A stretch of 64,000 bases of DNA. Source: Streptantibioticus ferralitis (lineage in GTDB: Bacteria > Actinomycetota > Actinomycetes > Streptomycetales > Streptomycetaceae). Position numbers and translations under genes: made by a program. Location: contig NZ_JARHTQ010000036.1 in the NCBI RefSeq assembly GCF_029223525.1, positions 1-64,000 on the forward strand, given 5' to 3'. Below are positions 44,225-54,001 of this stretch, piece by piece; the stretch's first letter is position 1, and each line of letters opens with the position of its first letter. Under the pieces are notes generated by a model that saw nothing but the letters and a program-made list of their open reading frames with translations, was not told the DNA's origin and ran no database searches.

Positions 44225-45193
44225 CTACGCGCCTTCCGGCTTCCTGAGATCGCGGCGCAGTTCCTTCGGCAGTGAGAACTGGATGTGCTCCTCCGCCGAG
44301 GTCACCACCTCGACATCCGCGTAGCCGCGCTGGGCCAGCCACTCCAGCACGCCTTCGACCAGGATCTCCGGCACCGAGGCGCCCGAGGTGAGACCGACCG
44401 TCGTGACCCCGTCCAGCCACGTCTCGTCGATCTCGTCCGCGAAGTCCACCAGGTGCGCGTCCTTGGCACCGGCCTGCAGTGCCACCTCGACCAGTCGCTT
44501 GGAGTTGGAGGAGTTCCGCGAGCCGACCACGATCACCAGGTCCGCGTCCGCGCCGATCTGCTTCACCGCGACCTGGCGGTTCTGCGTCGCGTAGCAGATG
44601 TCGTCGCTCGGCGGGCTGACCAGTGCGGGGAACCGGTCCTTGAGCCGGTCGACGGTCTCCATCGTCTCGTCCACCGACAGCGTGGTCTGCGACAGCCACA
44701 CCAGCTTCTTCTCGTCGCGCACCTCAAGCTTCGCGACGTCCTCCGGACCGTCCACCAGATGGATCCGGTCCGGGGCCTCGCCCATCGTGCCGATGACCTC
44801 CTCGTGGCCCTCGTGCCCGATCAGCAGGATGTCGTAGTCCTCGTTGGCGAAGCGCTGCGCCTCCTTGTGGACCTTGGTCACCAGGGGGCAGGTCGCGTCG
44901 ATGGAGGCGAGGCGGCGCTGGGCGGCCTCCTCGTGGACGACGGGGGCGACGCCGTGCGCGGAGAAGATGACGATGGAGCCCTCGGGCACCTCCTCCGTCT
45001 CGTCGACGAAGATCGCGCCCTTCTTCTCCAGGGTCTGGACGACGTACTTGTTGTGCACGATCTCCTTGCGCACGTAGATCGGCGCCCCGTACTGCTCCAG
45101 GGCCTTCTCGACGGTGATCACGGCTCGGTCCACGCCTGCGCAGTAGCCGCGGGGGGCGGCGAGCAGGACCCGGCGGGAAGTCGTAGCAGTCAT
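44225..45193 (-). CDS. ispH: 4-hydroxy-3-methylbut-2-enyl diphosphate reductase
   Basis: The 322-residue protein starts at ATG 45193. Three cluster-ligating cysteines are in [23 protein letters not shown] and [17 protein letters not shown] and [12 protein letters not shown] (conserved TSGAS substrate loop) are also present. It is the last enzyme of the MEP pathway, giving IPP and DMAPP through a 4Fe-4S centre. It is divergent from the permease at 45306. Confidence 0.96.
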   Translation of the reverse strand: MTATTSRRVLLAAPRGYCAGVDRAVITVEKALEQYGAPIYVRKEIVHNKYVVQTLEKKGAIFVDETEEVPEGSIVIFSAHGVAPVVHEEAAQRRLASIDATCPLVTKVHKEAQRFANEDYDILLIGHEGHEEVIGTMGEAPDRIHLVDGPEDVAKLEVRDEKKLVWLSQTTLSVDETMETVDRLKDRFPALVSPPSDDICYATQNRQVAVKQIGADADLVIVVGSRNSSNSKRLVEVALQAGAKDAHLVDFADEIDETWLDGVTTVGLTSGASVPEILVEGVLEWLAQRGYADVEVVTSAEEHIQFSLPKELRRDLRKPEGA

Positions 45194-45305
45194 GACCCCA
45201 TCGTACGGGCGCGTACCGGCGCCCCAAGGGCGCGGCTTCGCACGCGTCGAAGCACGCCCGGTGATGCAATCGGGCGAGGAGCGGCCCGGACCCGAGGAGG
45301 CACCC

Positions 45306-46667
45306 ATGACCACCGCACAGGAGCCCGCGGCGCCCACCGGGGAGCTGCGCCGCACCCTCGGCTTCCGTGACCTGGTGGTCTACGGGCTGCTGTTCATCGC
45401 CCCGATGGCGCCGGTCGGTGTCTTCGGCGCGCTGGACGCCGGATCGCACGGCGCGGTGGCGCTGGTGTACGTGGCGGCCACCGTCGCGATGGCTTTCACC
45501 GCCTTCTCGTACGCGTTGATGGTGCGGGTGGTACCGCAGGCGGGTTCGGTGTTCGCGTACGCGCGGGCCGGGCTCGGCCCCGCGCCCGGCTTCATCGCGG
45601 GCTGGATGGCGATGCTCGACTACCTGCTGATCCCCGCGGTCGCCTATCTCTTCTCGGGCATCGCGCTGCATGCGCTGATCCCGTCCGTCTCGCAGTGGGT
45701 CTTCACCGCGATCGCCGTGGTGGTGACCACGGCGCTGAACATGCGCGGGGTACGGGCGGCCGCCCTCGTCGGCTTCCTGGTGCTGGCCATGGAGATCGCG
45801 GTGCTGCTGGTCTTCGTCGGCTCGGCGATCGTCGTACTGGTACGCCATGGCGCCAGCCGAGGCCTGGCCTCGCCTTTCACCGGGCAGGGCGGCTTCTCCG
45901 GGACGGCGGTGCTCGGCGCGGTGTCGGTGGCGGTGCTGTCGTACCTCGGCTTCGACGCGATCGCGGCGTTCGCCGAGGAGGCCAGCGGGGGATCGGGGCG
46001 GGTGGCGAGGGCGGTGCTGTTCTGCCTGGTGCTGGCCGGGGCGCTGTTCATCACCCAGACGTATCTGGCGGCCCTGCTGTCCCAGCAGTCCGCCGCCGCA
46101 CTCGCGGCCGACCCTGCCAGGCAGAGCTCCGCCTTCTACGACGTGGTGGAGGCGGGCATCGGCCACTGGCTGCACCAACTGGTCGCCGTGAGCAAGGCGA
46201 TCGGCGCGGCTTTCGCGGCGCTCGCCGGGCAGGCGGCGGCCGGGCGGCTGCTCTTCGCGATGGCCAGGGACCGGCGGCTGCCCGGGGCCCTGTCGAAGGT
46301 CGACGCGACCAGCGGTGTGCCGCGCCGCGCGCTGCTGGTCAACGCCGTGGTGACACTGGTCGCGGCGGTGTGGGCGGCGCGCCGGGCGGACGGCCTGGAC
46401 CGGCTGGTCTCGGTGGTGGACATCGGCGCGCTGACCGCGTTCGCGCTGCTGCATCTGTCGGTGGTCGGGTGGTTCGCGGTACGTAACCGGGACGCCGCGT
46501 TCAGTGTGGTGAAGCACCTCGTGGTGCCGGTGCTGGGGCTGGCCGTGACGATCGCGGTGATCGTCGAGGCGGCGCGCACCGCCCAGTGGGTCGGGCTGAT
46601 CTGGCTGGCGCTGGGCCTGGCGGTGCTGGTGGCGCAGCGCGGTGGCCGTAGCATGCGGGCCGCTTAG
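45306..46667 (+). CDS. APC-superfamily amino acid permease
   Basis: The 453-residue protein starts at ATG 45306, after GAGGAGG. Twelve hydrophobic segments are visible, starting [20 protein letters not shown] and [20 protein letters not shown]. The APC hallmark [15 protein letters not shown]-like region ([20 protein letters not shown]) and [15 protein letters not shown] follow. Substrate specificity cannot be read. Related Streptomyces permeases take up amino acids or polyamines. Confidence 0.9.
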   Translation: MTTAQEPAAPTGELRRTLGFRDLVVYGLLFIAPMAPVGVFGALDAGSHGAVALVYVAATVAMAFTAFSYALMVRVVPQAGSVFAYARAGLGPAPGFIAGWMAMLDYLLIPAVAYLFSGIALHALIPSVSQWVFTAIAVVVTTALNMRGVRAAALVGFLVLAMEIAVLLVFVGSAIVVLVRHGASRGLASPFTGQGGFSGTAVLGAVSVAVLSYLGFDAIAAFAEEASGGSGRVARAVLFCLVLAGALFITQTYLAALLSQQSAAALAADPARQSSAFYDVVEAGIGHWLHQLVAVSKAIGAAFAALAGQAAAGRLLFAMARDRRLPGALSKVDATSGVPRRALLVNAVVTLVAAVWAARRADGLDRLVSVVDIGALTAFALLHLSVVGWFAVRNRDAAFSVVKHLVVPVLGLAVTIAVIVEAARTAQWVGLIWLALGLAVLVAQRGGRSMRAA

Positions 46668-46727
46668 ACTGGGGGTTCGGTCCCGATGGGGACCGAACCA
46701 TTCGTCCTCGCCCTGGGAAGTCGCCAC

Positions 46728-47816
46728 GTGTCGCTCACGATCGGAATCGTCGGCCTGCCGAATGTCGGCAAGTCGACCCTGTTCAACGCCCTGACCAAGA
46801 ACGACGTACTGGCGGCCAACTACCCGTTCGCCACGATCGAGCCGAACGTGGGCGTGGTCGGCGTCCCCGACCCGCGCCTGGACAAGCTCGCCGGGATCTT
46901 CGGCTCGCAGCGCAAGCTCCCGGCCACCGTCGACTTCGTCGACATCGCGGGCATCGTGCGCGGTGCCTCGGAGGGTGAGGGCCTGGGCAACAAGTTCCTC
47001 GCGAACATCCGCGAGTCGGATGCGATCTGCCAGGTCATCCGCGCCTTCAAGGACGAGAACGTCGTCCACGTCGACGGCAAGGTCTCGCCCAAGGACGACA
47101 TCGAGACCATCAACACCGAGCTGATCCTCGCCGATCTGCAGACCATCGAGAAGGTCCTGCCGCGGCTGCAGAAGGAAGCACGCCTCCAGAAGGACAAGGC
47201 CGCGGTCGTCACCGCCGTCGAGGCCGCCCAGAAGATCCTGGAGGAGGGCCGCACCCTCTTCTCCGCGGGCATCACCAAGGGCACCGAGCAGGGCATCCTG
47301 CTGCACGAGCTGCACCTGCTCACCACCAAGCCGTTCCTGTACGTCTTCAACGTCGACGAGGACGAACTGGTCGACGAGGAGTTCAAGGACGAGCAGCGCG
47401 CCCTGGTCGCCCCCGCCGAGGCGATCTTCCTCAACGCCAAGATCGAGTCCGAGCTGATCGAACTCGACGACGACGAGGCGCTCGAACTCCTGCAGTCCAT
47501 GGGCCAGGACGAGCCGGGCCTCGCCACCCTCGCCCGCGTCGGCTTCGAGACCCTGGGCCTGCAGACCTACCTGACCGCGGGCCCCAAGGAGGCCCGCGCC
47601 TGGACCATCAAGAAGGGCGCCACCGCCCCCGAAGCCGCCGGTGTCATCCACACCGACTTCCAAAAGGGCTTCATCAAGGCCGAGATCGTCTCCTTCGAGG
47701 ACCTTGTCGAATGCGGCTCGGTCACCGAAGCCCGCGCCAAGGGCAAGGCCCGCATGGAGGGCAAGGAGTACGTGATGCAGGACGGGGATGTGGTGGAGTT
47801 CCGGTTCAACGTTTAG
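46728..47816 (+). CDS. ychF: Redox-regulated ATPase YchF (OBG family)
   Basis: The 362-residue protein starts at GTG 46728 (MSLTIGIVGLPNVGKSTLFN). The P-loop is GLPNVGKST, a switch region is VDIAGIVRGASEGEGLGNKF and the altered G4 is NVDED, which explains the ATP preference. A C-terminal TGS domain (TYLTAGPKEARAWTIKKG, DGDVVEFRFNV) ends the protein. It is a universal ribosome-associated ATPase that inhibits catalases and oxidative responses in other bacteria. It is the last clearly core gene before the variable island. Confidence 0.96.
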   Translation: MSLTIGIVGLPNVGKSTLFNALTKNDVLAANYPFATIEPNVGVVGVPDPRLDKLAGIFGSQRKLPATVDFVDIAGIVRGASEGEGLGNKFLANIRESDAICQVIRAFKDENVVHVDGKVSPKDDIETINTELILADLQTIEKVLPRLQKEARLQKDKAAVVTAVEAAQKILEEGRTLFSAGITKGTEQGILLHELHLLTTKPFLYVFNVDEDELVDEEFKDEQRALVAPAEAIFLNAKIESELIELDDDEALELLQSMGQDEPGLATLARVGFETLGLQTYLTAGPKEARAWTIKKGATAPEAAGVIHTDFQKGFIKAEIVSFEDLVECGSVTEARAKGKARMEGKEYVMQDGDVVEFRFNV

Positions 47817-48403
47817 GCGGCGCTGTAGCGTTGATGCAGTGATTTAGCAAACGCGCAGGTCGGATGGGGTCGGTCCTGGTTGGGGTCGGCCCCGTTCGCG
47901 TTCCCGTTGCTGGATCCGTGCTGGATTTGGTGACGGGTCGTCGGCTGTCGTCATCCCTGGTTATCGGTACGGTTGCTGGATGGGTGCTGGATGTACGTGA
48001 CGGGCCGATAGCGGAAGGGGGCGGCATCTGGCCACGGAATCTGTGACCGATGGGCCGGATGCGCGCGCGTGTGGGGTCGGGATGGGCTGACCGTGTCCAA
48101 TTGCCCCGGACGCCGGCGTTGGGCGGCAGGCGGCTGCCAGGGAACCGAACGGTGGTCGGCGTGAGCCTGGGCCGCAGGTTGGAGTCCTCGGTCGGGTTCG
48201 AAACCGATGCCCCTGCTTTACAAGGCGGACGGAGATCGGATCGGTCCTGGCCGACCGTGCCGCGTGGTGCTGTTCTGGCTGGTCAGCGCCACGCGGCGGG
48301 TTGTGCTGTTCGGCCCGTGATGGTTCGGGACGCGCCGTCTGCTCACGCACCGGTCACGCAGCCGCATCGCCTGCTGCGGCCTGCGTCGCTGTAAGCATTC
48401 AAC
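47817..48403. other. Gene-free junction between core chromosome and island
   Basis: About 590 bp with no convincing gene, tRNA or known insertion sequence. It has two diverged 35-bp direct repeats at 47905-47940 and 47970-48007 (GTTGCTGGAT...GTGCTGGAT...GTGACGGG). Base composition shifts around here from core to less biased DNA. Confidence 0.5.
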
Positions 48404-49468
48404 TCAAGGCTTACGCGGTCCTGGAAGCCGCACCTTTGGGTTGCACATGGGGGCACGTACATGCTGCTCAATCCAGGTCAGATGGTCCTCAGGCCGGGGT
48501 TCGACAAGGAGTGCCCCGTCAACCGCGGTGACTCTGACAGTTCCTGCGCAGCATCGGTTACCTGTGAGCCCAGCTGCTGGGCGGCCAAGTAGGTGGAGTG
48601 GTTGAGCAGTAGGTGGTTCGCCCGCATGACAGTTCGGTGATAGCTGAGTACAGGCAACGCGGGTACCGGCACGTGAGCTTCTGATCTCAGCAACGGCCTC
48701 AGGCAAGGGGTTTTTAAAGGAACCGCGCCCCATCGAAAAGACGACAACCTCGGGTTGGACGGCCTCGCACAACTGCTTGGCAAACTCGTTCTCCGGGCCG
48801 TCACCGCTGTGCCCGCCGTGGTGCGGGTAGACAAGCACATGGGCAGTCATGGCCTTAGAGCGGCTGAGCATCTGCTCCAGCGCGGCGGCGTCGAGGTCAC
48901 CAGGCAGCAAGAGCGCCGGATGACCATCGAGAAGCACTCGGAGTACGACTGACATGCCGTTGGTGGTGATCTCCGGACGGACTCGGCCCGCCTTGCCCGT
49001 GCCATGACCTATGTCCGTGAGGGTGGGATGAAGGACGTCGATGAGAACTCGTTCGAGGGAGAGATCCCAATCCTGCTCATCGCAGATTCCCACCCGAGTC
49101 CTGAGCCTGCCATCTCGCTTCAACCTAGCGAGCAGGCCCAACAGCTCGTGCCATTTCAAGCTATCCTTGTTGCTATCCGAATTTATCCAGACGGTTCCGA
49201 TATCGAAGTCTTCGTTTGGCAGTAGTCTAAGAGCACCCGCAATATGGTCACTGTCGGCGTGCGACAGCACCAAGTGCTCGATACGGCAGATTCCGGAGTC
49301 AATCAATTCTTGATAAAGAAGCTTATCGGACTTAGCGTCTACGATGACACAGCGCACGCCATCCCGAAGCACGGCACAATTGCCATGTCCCACGTCCAGG
49401 ATCACGGCCTCAGCCGTGTCAACCGCAGTGCGACCTGCTGGGCGAAGTCCACTTTGGACCTCGGTCAT
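48404..49468 (-). CDS. ComEC-like metallo-beta-lactamase-fold hydrolase of a kinase/receiver/MBL operon
   Basis: The 354-residue protein starts at ATG 49468, sharing ATGA with the upstream stop. It has a metallo-beta-lactamase fold of the ComEC/Rec2 C-terminal type: ILDVGHGNCAVLR, metal site H70-A-D72-S-D74-H75, GDLD (LLLPGDLDAAALEQ), and YPHHGGHSGDG. Free-standing ComEC-like MBL proteins often act as nucleases or phosphodiesterases. There are no transmembrane segments, so it is not a DNA-uptake channel. Coupled translation with a receiver-like protein and a kinase-like ATPase suggests it is the effector of a signalling or defence module. Codon bias is weaker than in the core chromosome. Confidence 0.82.
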   Translation of the reverse strand: MTEVQSGLRPAGRTAVDTAEAVILDVGHGNCAVLRDGVRCVIVDAKSDKLLYQELIDSGICRIEHLVLSHADSDHIAGALRLLPNEDFDIGTVWINSDSNKDSLKWHELLGLLARLKRDGRLRTRVGICDEQDWDLSLERVLIDVLHPTLTDIGHGTGKAGRVRPEITTNGMSVVLRVLLDGHPALLLPGDLDAAALEQMLSRSKAMTAHVLVYPHHGGHSGDGPENEFAKQLCEAVQPEVVVFSMGRGSFKNPLPEAVAEIRSSRAGTRVACTQLSPNCHAGEPPTAQPLHLLGRPAAGLTGNRCCAGTVRVTAVDGALLVEPRPEDHLTWIEQHVRAPMCNPKVRLPGPRKP

Positions 49469-50187
49469 TCGGTGTTCCAATCGGCCGGAGGATCTGGAGC
49501 AAGTTCGAGATCGTGGAAGAACAGCTCAGCCTCAGACTCAGCATAGAAGTTAACCTTGCCAAGGAAGACCGTGCCGATCAACGATGAGGAAGCCGACTGG
49601 TGTGTGGCCGGGAGCCGAGTCAGGGGAATGGTTACCACGGTGTCGGGCTTCCAGGCGGTGACCGTTACGTCAACGGTCGGGTATCCGTCGCGATGGACAT
49701 CCACGACACGTACAGGGGTAAGGAACCCTCGACGTTCCAGCGCGCGACGACCAGCTACCTCGGCCGCTGCTGTTTGCAACGCCTCGGGAATTGCCTCTAC
49801 TGAGTGCGGGCCCTTCTGAACTACTCGAGGGATACGGTATCGCCATTCTCGGATAGAGGTCGCTTCGTCGTCTTCGACATGGGCACTGTAAAGCACAGCC
49901 GGGAGCTTCCGTTCATTCGCCCGGTACACCAGCTCCGCTCCGTCGAAGCCGACGCGTGCGTGATGACGCAGCCTGTGATCGGAAATCAATGCAGTACACC
50001 CGCGCCCAAGGATTTCGTCTAACACGCTGTTGAGCGTACGCGGTTCACGTAAAAGCATGGGGTCAACTGTCAGAGGCAGGTCTCCCAACAGATCACAGGC
50101 TCTGATCAGTGCCTCTTCCCGGTCATCCACCAGGGCAACTCTTGGGCTAGCGAGTTCCAGGACGTTGTGAGCACATGCTCTACTCAT
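49465..50187 (-). CDS. Receiver-domain protein with unknown C-terminal domain
   Basis: The 240-residue protein starts at ATG 50187, overlapping the kinase stop (ATGA). Residues about 15-130 fit a two-component receiver: acidic pair D21-D22 (VALVDDREEAL), phosphoacceptor D70 (ALISDHRLRHH), S101 (LYSAHV) and conserved K125 (RVVQKG). The C-terminal 100 residues (VVDVHRDGYPTVDVTVTAWK, GTVFLGKVNFYAESEAELFF) form no known DNA-binding domain, so this is not a usual transcription factor. It probably relays phosphorylation or conformational state from the upstream kinase to the MBL protein. Confidence 0.8.
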   Translation of the reverse strand: MSRACAHNVLELASPRVALVDDREEALIRACDLLGDLPLTVDPMLLREPRTLNSVLDEILGRGCTALISDHRLRHHARVGFDGAELVYRANERKLPAVLYSAHVEDDEATSIREWRYRIPRVVQKGPHSVEAIPEALQTAAAEVAGRRALERRGFLTPVRVVDVHRDGYPTVDVTVTAWKPDTVVTIPLTRLPATHQSASSSLIGTVFLGKVNFYAESEAELFFHDLELAPDPPADWNTE

Positions 50188-52322
50188 GGGGTCGCCGCCT
50201 GCCCGTCGCGTCCCTCTGCCTGTCGAGGCAAGCGGATGTGAAAGGCTGCGCCCCCAAGCTCGCCATGTATCTCTGCTGAGAGCTCGCCCTCTTCAAGGAC
50301 GGTCTTCTTGCCGTGAAGATCAGCGACAATGTCCTTGACGATGGTCAAGCCGAGCCCCGTGCCATCGGAACTTCTACCGCCCTCACCAGGGAGCCACATA
50401 TCTTGTACGGCAACATCCGTGAGCCCAGGGCCAGAGTCGGCGACATCAATTACCACCCGGTCAGCCTCCGCCCGAGTTCGGATGAGCACCGTCCGCTCTC
50501 CCGACGGGTCATTTGAGCGCGCAAAAGCGTGTGCCGCGTTGATGACGAGATTTGCATAAATCGATTCGATATCGGCGATCGGAGTCAGCACGCAGACGGG
50601 CTCATCGCACAGATCGAGATCAAGCTTTATGTGCCAGTCCTGAAGATAGCCGCCAAACATCTCAGCGAACTCGCGACACGCTTCGTTGACGTCGACTGCT
50701 GCAGCTCGGCGCTTGTTGCGGCGCAGCATCCGTAGAGGGACCTTGGCGAATGAGTGGATAGAAGCAGCGCTTCGCTGAGCTCGCCCTAGAGTGCTGTTGA
50801 TCTTCTCCTCGTATGTTTCGGCGTCGAGAAGTTTGCGGCTCCGCCGCTCTAGCATCTCCAAGTCTTCGCCAAGCCCCACAGCTGTGCTCAATGACTCATG
50901 AGCGAACACGGCGGTGCTGATTCCGACCGTCGCCAGAGAGCGATAGAGAAGACGGTCCCGCTCTAGGGCTTGAATGTATCGTTCTTGGGTGTCGACCAGC
51001 TCCGAAACTTGCCTAGCCTGCACTGGGTTGAATCGCTGGAGGTCTTTCAGGACTTCCTTGACTGCTCGCTTCGCCTGATCTTTTTCCTTCCGGACTGTCG
51101 CAGCATTCCCAGTGCGATTGTTATCACGTATGCGCTTTCGCTCTCTGGCGGCCCAGTCAGTTGCACTGCGGGCAAAACTCCGGAGCTCTATGAACGCCAG
51201 ATTTTCTTGAAATCCCATTCGGTCCGTCTTGGGAATCAAGGTGTCATCCGGGTCATCCACCGATACCCGACCAACACTATTGTTGGTGGATGGACGAAGT
51301 TCCGGGCTACGCGATCGCATGAGGTTGAGGTCTAGCCAGTCGAAACCCGAATCGCCATACGGGTGAACGCGTAGCCCCCTGTGAAATAGGTGCACACCAC
51401 CGACTACCTTCAGCCAGGGGCGCAATTCAGTGTACTGTCGTCGGGACCCGCGCAGCTCGAACGACCGCTTGTCCAGGAGAAACATCCACAGTTCGAAAGA
51501 GGCCGACGGAGCTTCGTACTTGAGCGGTGCCTGCAATTGGCCACGAGGCCCGTCAGGAGCCACATCACTGTGCTCACCCCTCACGATCTCCTCGCCCTTC
51601 CAGTTATATAGGACCGTGCGGGCATACCCTTGCTCGTCGAGGTGGGCCTCCAGCTTGTACTCATGTTCGTCGAAGAAACCGCGGTTCACGGCCTCGGCTA
51701 CGCGCTCAAACTGTGGTGCATTCAACGTGGTTTGGAAGCCGGTGTCCTCATCATCGAAGAATCCGGTGAGCAGGCGCATGGCTCGGGCGAGCCGTTCCAT
51801 CTCTGCATCGTCGAACCCTTGCCGAAGGCGGTGAACGGTCAAGTTTGTTCCTGGGCCCTTCCTCGTAGGCCGCGTCTCGACAATGAGTTCGACTTCCTCA
51901 ACGGTTCGCACAGACTCGTACGCTGACCAGTCGATGACCAGGACGTGCTCGACGCCGGGCTCTTCGCGGGGACGAGTGAAGAGTTCGACCTGACGTCCCA
52001 GCCGCAGAGCAGCGAGCCGACCGAGCCCCTTCTCTCCGACCTTGCGACGCTCCTTGCGGGTGAGAGGTGAGGTCGGTTTGGTCGACCGGCCGATCAGGAG
52101 GAAGCCCTCTCGAATGCTCTCCGCTGTCATCCCATCGCCGTCATCCGCGACCACCAGTGTCCCGCCTGGTTGCGAAGCGTTATGCAGTGTGACGGTGCAG
52201 TGAGTCGCATCTGCGTCGTAGGCGTTGCGGACCAGTTCGATCACGCCCAGGTCGGGGTGAGGGATGAGCTCCTCTCCTAGCCGGACCAGGATTTCCGGGG
52301 CGAAGCGCAGATGAGTGCTCAA
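50184..52322 (-). CDS. Double-GHKL ATPase / histidine kinase-like sensor
   Basis: The 712-residue protein starts at TTG 52322, preceded by GGAGGGGG. The N-terminal Hsp90/MutL-type GHKL domain has ELVRNAYDADA (N box, about 29-39), VVADDGDGM (58-65) and VGEKGLGRLA (95-104). A middle region of about 350 residues has no clear family. A coiled-coil, DHp-like helix pair carries H475 in AVFAHESLSTAVG. The second, histidine-kinase-type ATPase domain has NLVINAAHAF (591-600), VADSGPGL and DGTGLGLTIV (653-662). Two GHKL modules in one chain are unusual and suggest a sensor clamp feeding a kinase. It is first in the operon and divergent from a DNA methyltransferase. Confidence 0.85.
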   Translation of the reverse strand: MSTHLRFAPEILVRLGEELIPHPDLGVIELVRNAYDADATHCTVTLHNASQPGGTLVVADDGDGMTAESIREGFLLIGRSTKPTSPLTRKERRKVGEKGLGRLAALRLGRQVELFTRPREEPGVEHVLVIDWSAYESVRTVEEVELIVETRPTRKGPGTNLTVHRLRQGFDDAEMERLARAMRLLTGFFDDEDTGFQTTLNAPQFERVAEAVNRGFFDEHEYKLEAHLDEQGYARTVLYNWKGEEIVRGEHSDVAPDGPRGQLQAPLKYEAPSASFELWMFLLDKRSFELRGSRRQYTELRPWLKVVGGVHLFHRGLRVHPYGDSGFDWLDLNLMRSRSPELRPSTNNSVGRVSVDDPDDTLIPKTDRMGFQENLAFIELRSFARSATDWAARERKRIRDNNRTGNAATVRKEKDQAKRAVKEVLKDLQRFNPVQARQVSELVDTQERYIQALERDRLLYRSLATVGISTAVFAHESLSTAVGLGEDLEMLERRSRKLLDAETYEEKINSTLGRAQRSAASIHSFAKVPLRMLRRNKRRAAAVDVNEACREFAEMFGGYLQDWHIKLDLDLCDEPVCVLTPIADIESIYANLVINAAHAFARSNDPSGERTVLIRTRAEADRVVIDVADSGPGLTDVAVQDMWLPGEGGRSSDGTGLGLTIVKDIVADLHGKKTVLEEGELSAEIHGELGGAAFHIRLPRQAEGRDGQAATP

Positions 52323-52457
52323 GAGTCCCCCTCCGAGCCAGGTCGTGCCCCAGGGTTCCGGGGTCGATCGGACTGCTGCAGAATAGCGGCGGACGGGGCG
52401 TCACCTCTAGCTAACTGCTGGGTAGTTGACGCCAAGAGGGGGGAAGGGGAGCCTCGC

Positions 52458-53789
52458 GTGCGAACAGCCGGGTATGCGGCGTACACCGATCAACTACGGT
52501 TGCTCGCTTCAGACGTTGTCAAGGGCTCGTGGAGGCGAGTCCATCAAGACGTGGAGCATGCTCTGAATGGCCAGGCTGCCCAGCGCTTGCGCAGCCTGGT
52601 GCCGTTGCAGGTCCGTCGGGACGAAGGTGCCTTCTTCACAGGAGGTGAGGTCCGCTCCCGGGTCTCCGCGCTGATGGACACTGGCGAGCCATCGACCGCG
52701 GAACGCTTCTGGGATCCAACATGTGGAGCCGGGGACCTGCTGCTTGCTGCTGCCGATCGTCTCCCTATCGGCTCCACATTGGCCGAAACTGTTCGACTCT
52801 GGGGCAGGCGCTTGCGCGGATCCGATCAGCAGCAGCCGTTCGTGGATGCCGCTCGGTTGCGGCTGCTCCTGGCAGCAGCAGCTAGGCATCGTGGGGAAGT
52901 AAGCCCGGGCAGCATCAATGTGGACGCCGGGCTTCGCGCCTTCCGGGGTATACAAGCTGGCGACGGGCTCGCCTTGCTGCGCTCAACCTCCAGTTACCGA
53001 GGGCATCTGCTGCTTAACCCTCCGTATGGCTCTGCTCCCGCAGACCCCGACTGTGACTGGACTAGCGGTGCCGTTTCGCAGGCCGCCGTCTTTGTCCTCG
53101 CGGCCGCACAGGCACTGGGGATCCAACAACGGATGTTTGCCGTACTGCCTGACGTGCTGCGCAGCGGCAGTCGCTATGAACCCTGGCGCTCTCGGGTGGA
53201 GTCGCTTCTTGATGTGGAACGTGCTGACCTCTACGGACAGTTCGATGCACAGACTGACATCGATGTGTTTCTTATGCGAGCAGCCCGCAGACGCAAGAGA
53301 ACCCCGAGCGTCCCTGCAGGCCCGTGGTGGCCGGCGCCGATGGCCTCGTCAAGCGTTGAAGATGCGTTTGAGGTGCGCGTGGGAGCTGTCGTGGACAATC
53401 GAGACCCGCATGAGGGGCCAGTTGCTCCATTCCTCACTGCTCGCGATCTTCCGCCGTCCGGAGCCAAAGGAGTTCCCGGCCGTTCCCGTCAGTTCGCAGG
53501 GCGATTGGTAACTCCCCCTTTTATTGCGATCCGTCGGACTTCCCGGCCGGGTTCGAGGGCCGGTGGAGAGGCTCGGGCGGCTGGGGTGCTGGTCACAGGC
53601 GTTGATCCGGTCGCAGTGGACAATCACCTGATTACGGCCACGCCGCTGGACGGAGGTGAGGCGGAATGCAAGCGTCTGCTGCAGGTGCTGGAATCATCCG
53701 AGGTATCCGAATGGCTCGACCAGCGCATACGCTGCAGGCACCTGACTGTTGGTGTGGTCCGCTCCCTACCCTGGCCGGGCCTCGGTTAG
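52458..53789 (+). CDS. N6-adenine DNA methyltransferase
   Basis: The 443-residue protein starts at GTG 52458, after AAGGGGAG. RDEGAFFTGGEV precedes motif I DPTCGAGDLLLAAAD (86-92) and motif IV NPPYG (187-191). This is the gamma-type order found in type I/IIG and BREX/DISARM-like methylases (GAFFTP region). The C-terminal half may hold target recognition (IRRTSRPGS). No restriction nuclease follows. It is divergent from the kinase/receiver/MBL operon with 135 bp between starts, so self/non-self marking for that operon is a reasonable hypothesis. Confidence 0.85.
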   Translation: MRTAGYAAYTDQLRLLASDVVKGSWRRVHQDVEHALNGQAAQRLRSLVPLQVRRDEGAFFTGGEVRSRVSALMDTGEPSTAERFWDPTCGAGDLLLAAADRLPIGSTLAETVRLWGRRLRGSDQQQPFVDAARLRLLLAAAARHRGEVSPGSINVDAGLRAFRGIQAGDGLALLRSTSSYRGHLLLNPPYGSAPADPDCDWTSGAVSQAAVFVLAAAQALGIQQRMFAVLPDVLRSGSRYEPWRSRVESLLDVERADLYGQFDAQTDIDVFLMRAARRRKRTPSVPAGPWWPAPMASSSVEDAFEVRVGAVVDNRDPHEGPVAPFLTARDLPPSGAKGVPGRSRQFAGRLVTPPFIAIRRTSRPGSRAGGEARAAGVLVTGVDPVAVDNHLITATPLDGGEAECKRLLQVLESSEVSEWLDQRIRCRHLTVGVVRSLPWPGLG

Positions 53790-54001
53790 CAATCGCTGGG
53801 TTCAGAGGGTTAGTGAGTGCAATGGGTAGTCGTTATGCGGCGGTGTGGAGGCCCTCGCCCGCGTGTCCGCAGGGGCAGTTCAGATGAGTAGGAGCGCACC
53901 TCTAGGGCTGGTCGAAGACCACGAGGTTTCAGCGCCGATGTTGACGCCGAAGCCGAATGAGGCTGTAGTACTGGTAGGGCGGCTGCGAGCGGCACTGCTA
54001 T

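Noticed and set aside
44724-47663. A 979-codon open frame on the minus strand opposite the permease and ychF genes
   Set aside because: Shadow frame typical of high-GC DNA. Composition is low-complexity Arg/Gly/His/Asp-rich, and it overlaps two well-recognised genes plus ispH.
48404-49468. The MBL-fold protein as a DNA-uptake ComEC
   Set aside because: It lacks the transmembrane competence domain and is coupled to signalling genes. Only the soluble MBL domain type is shared.
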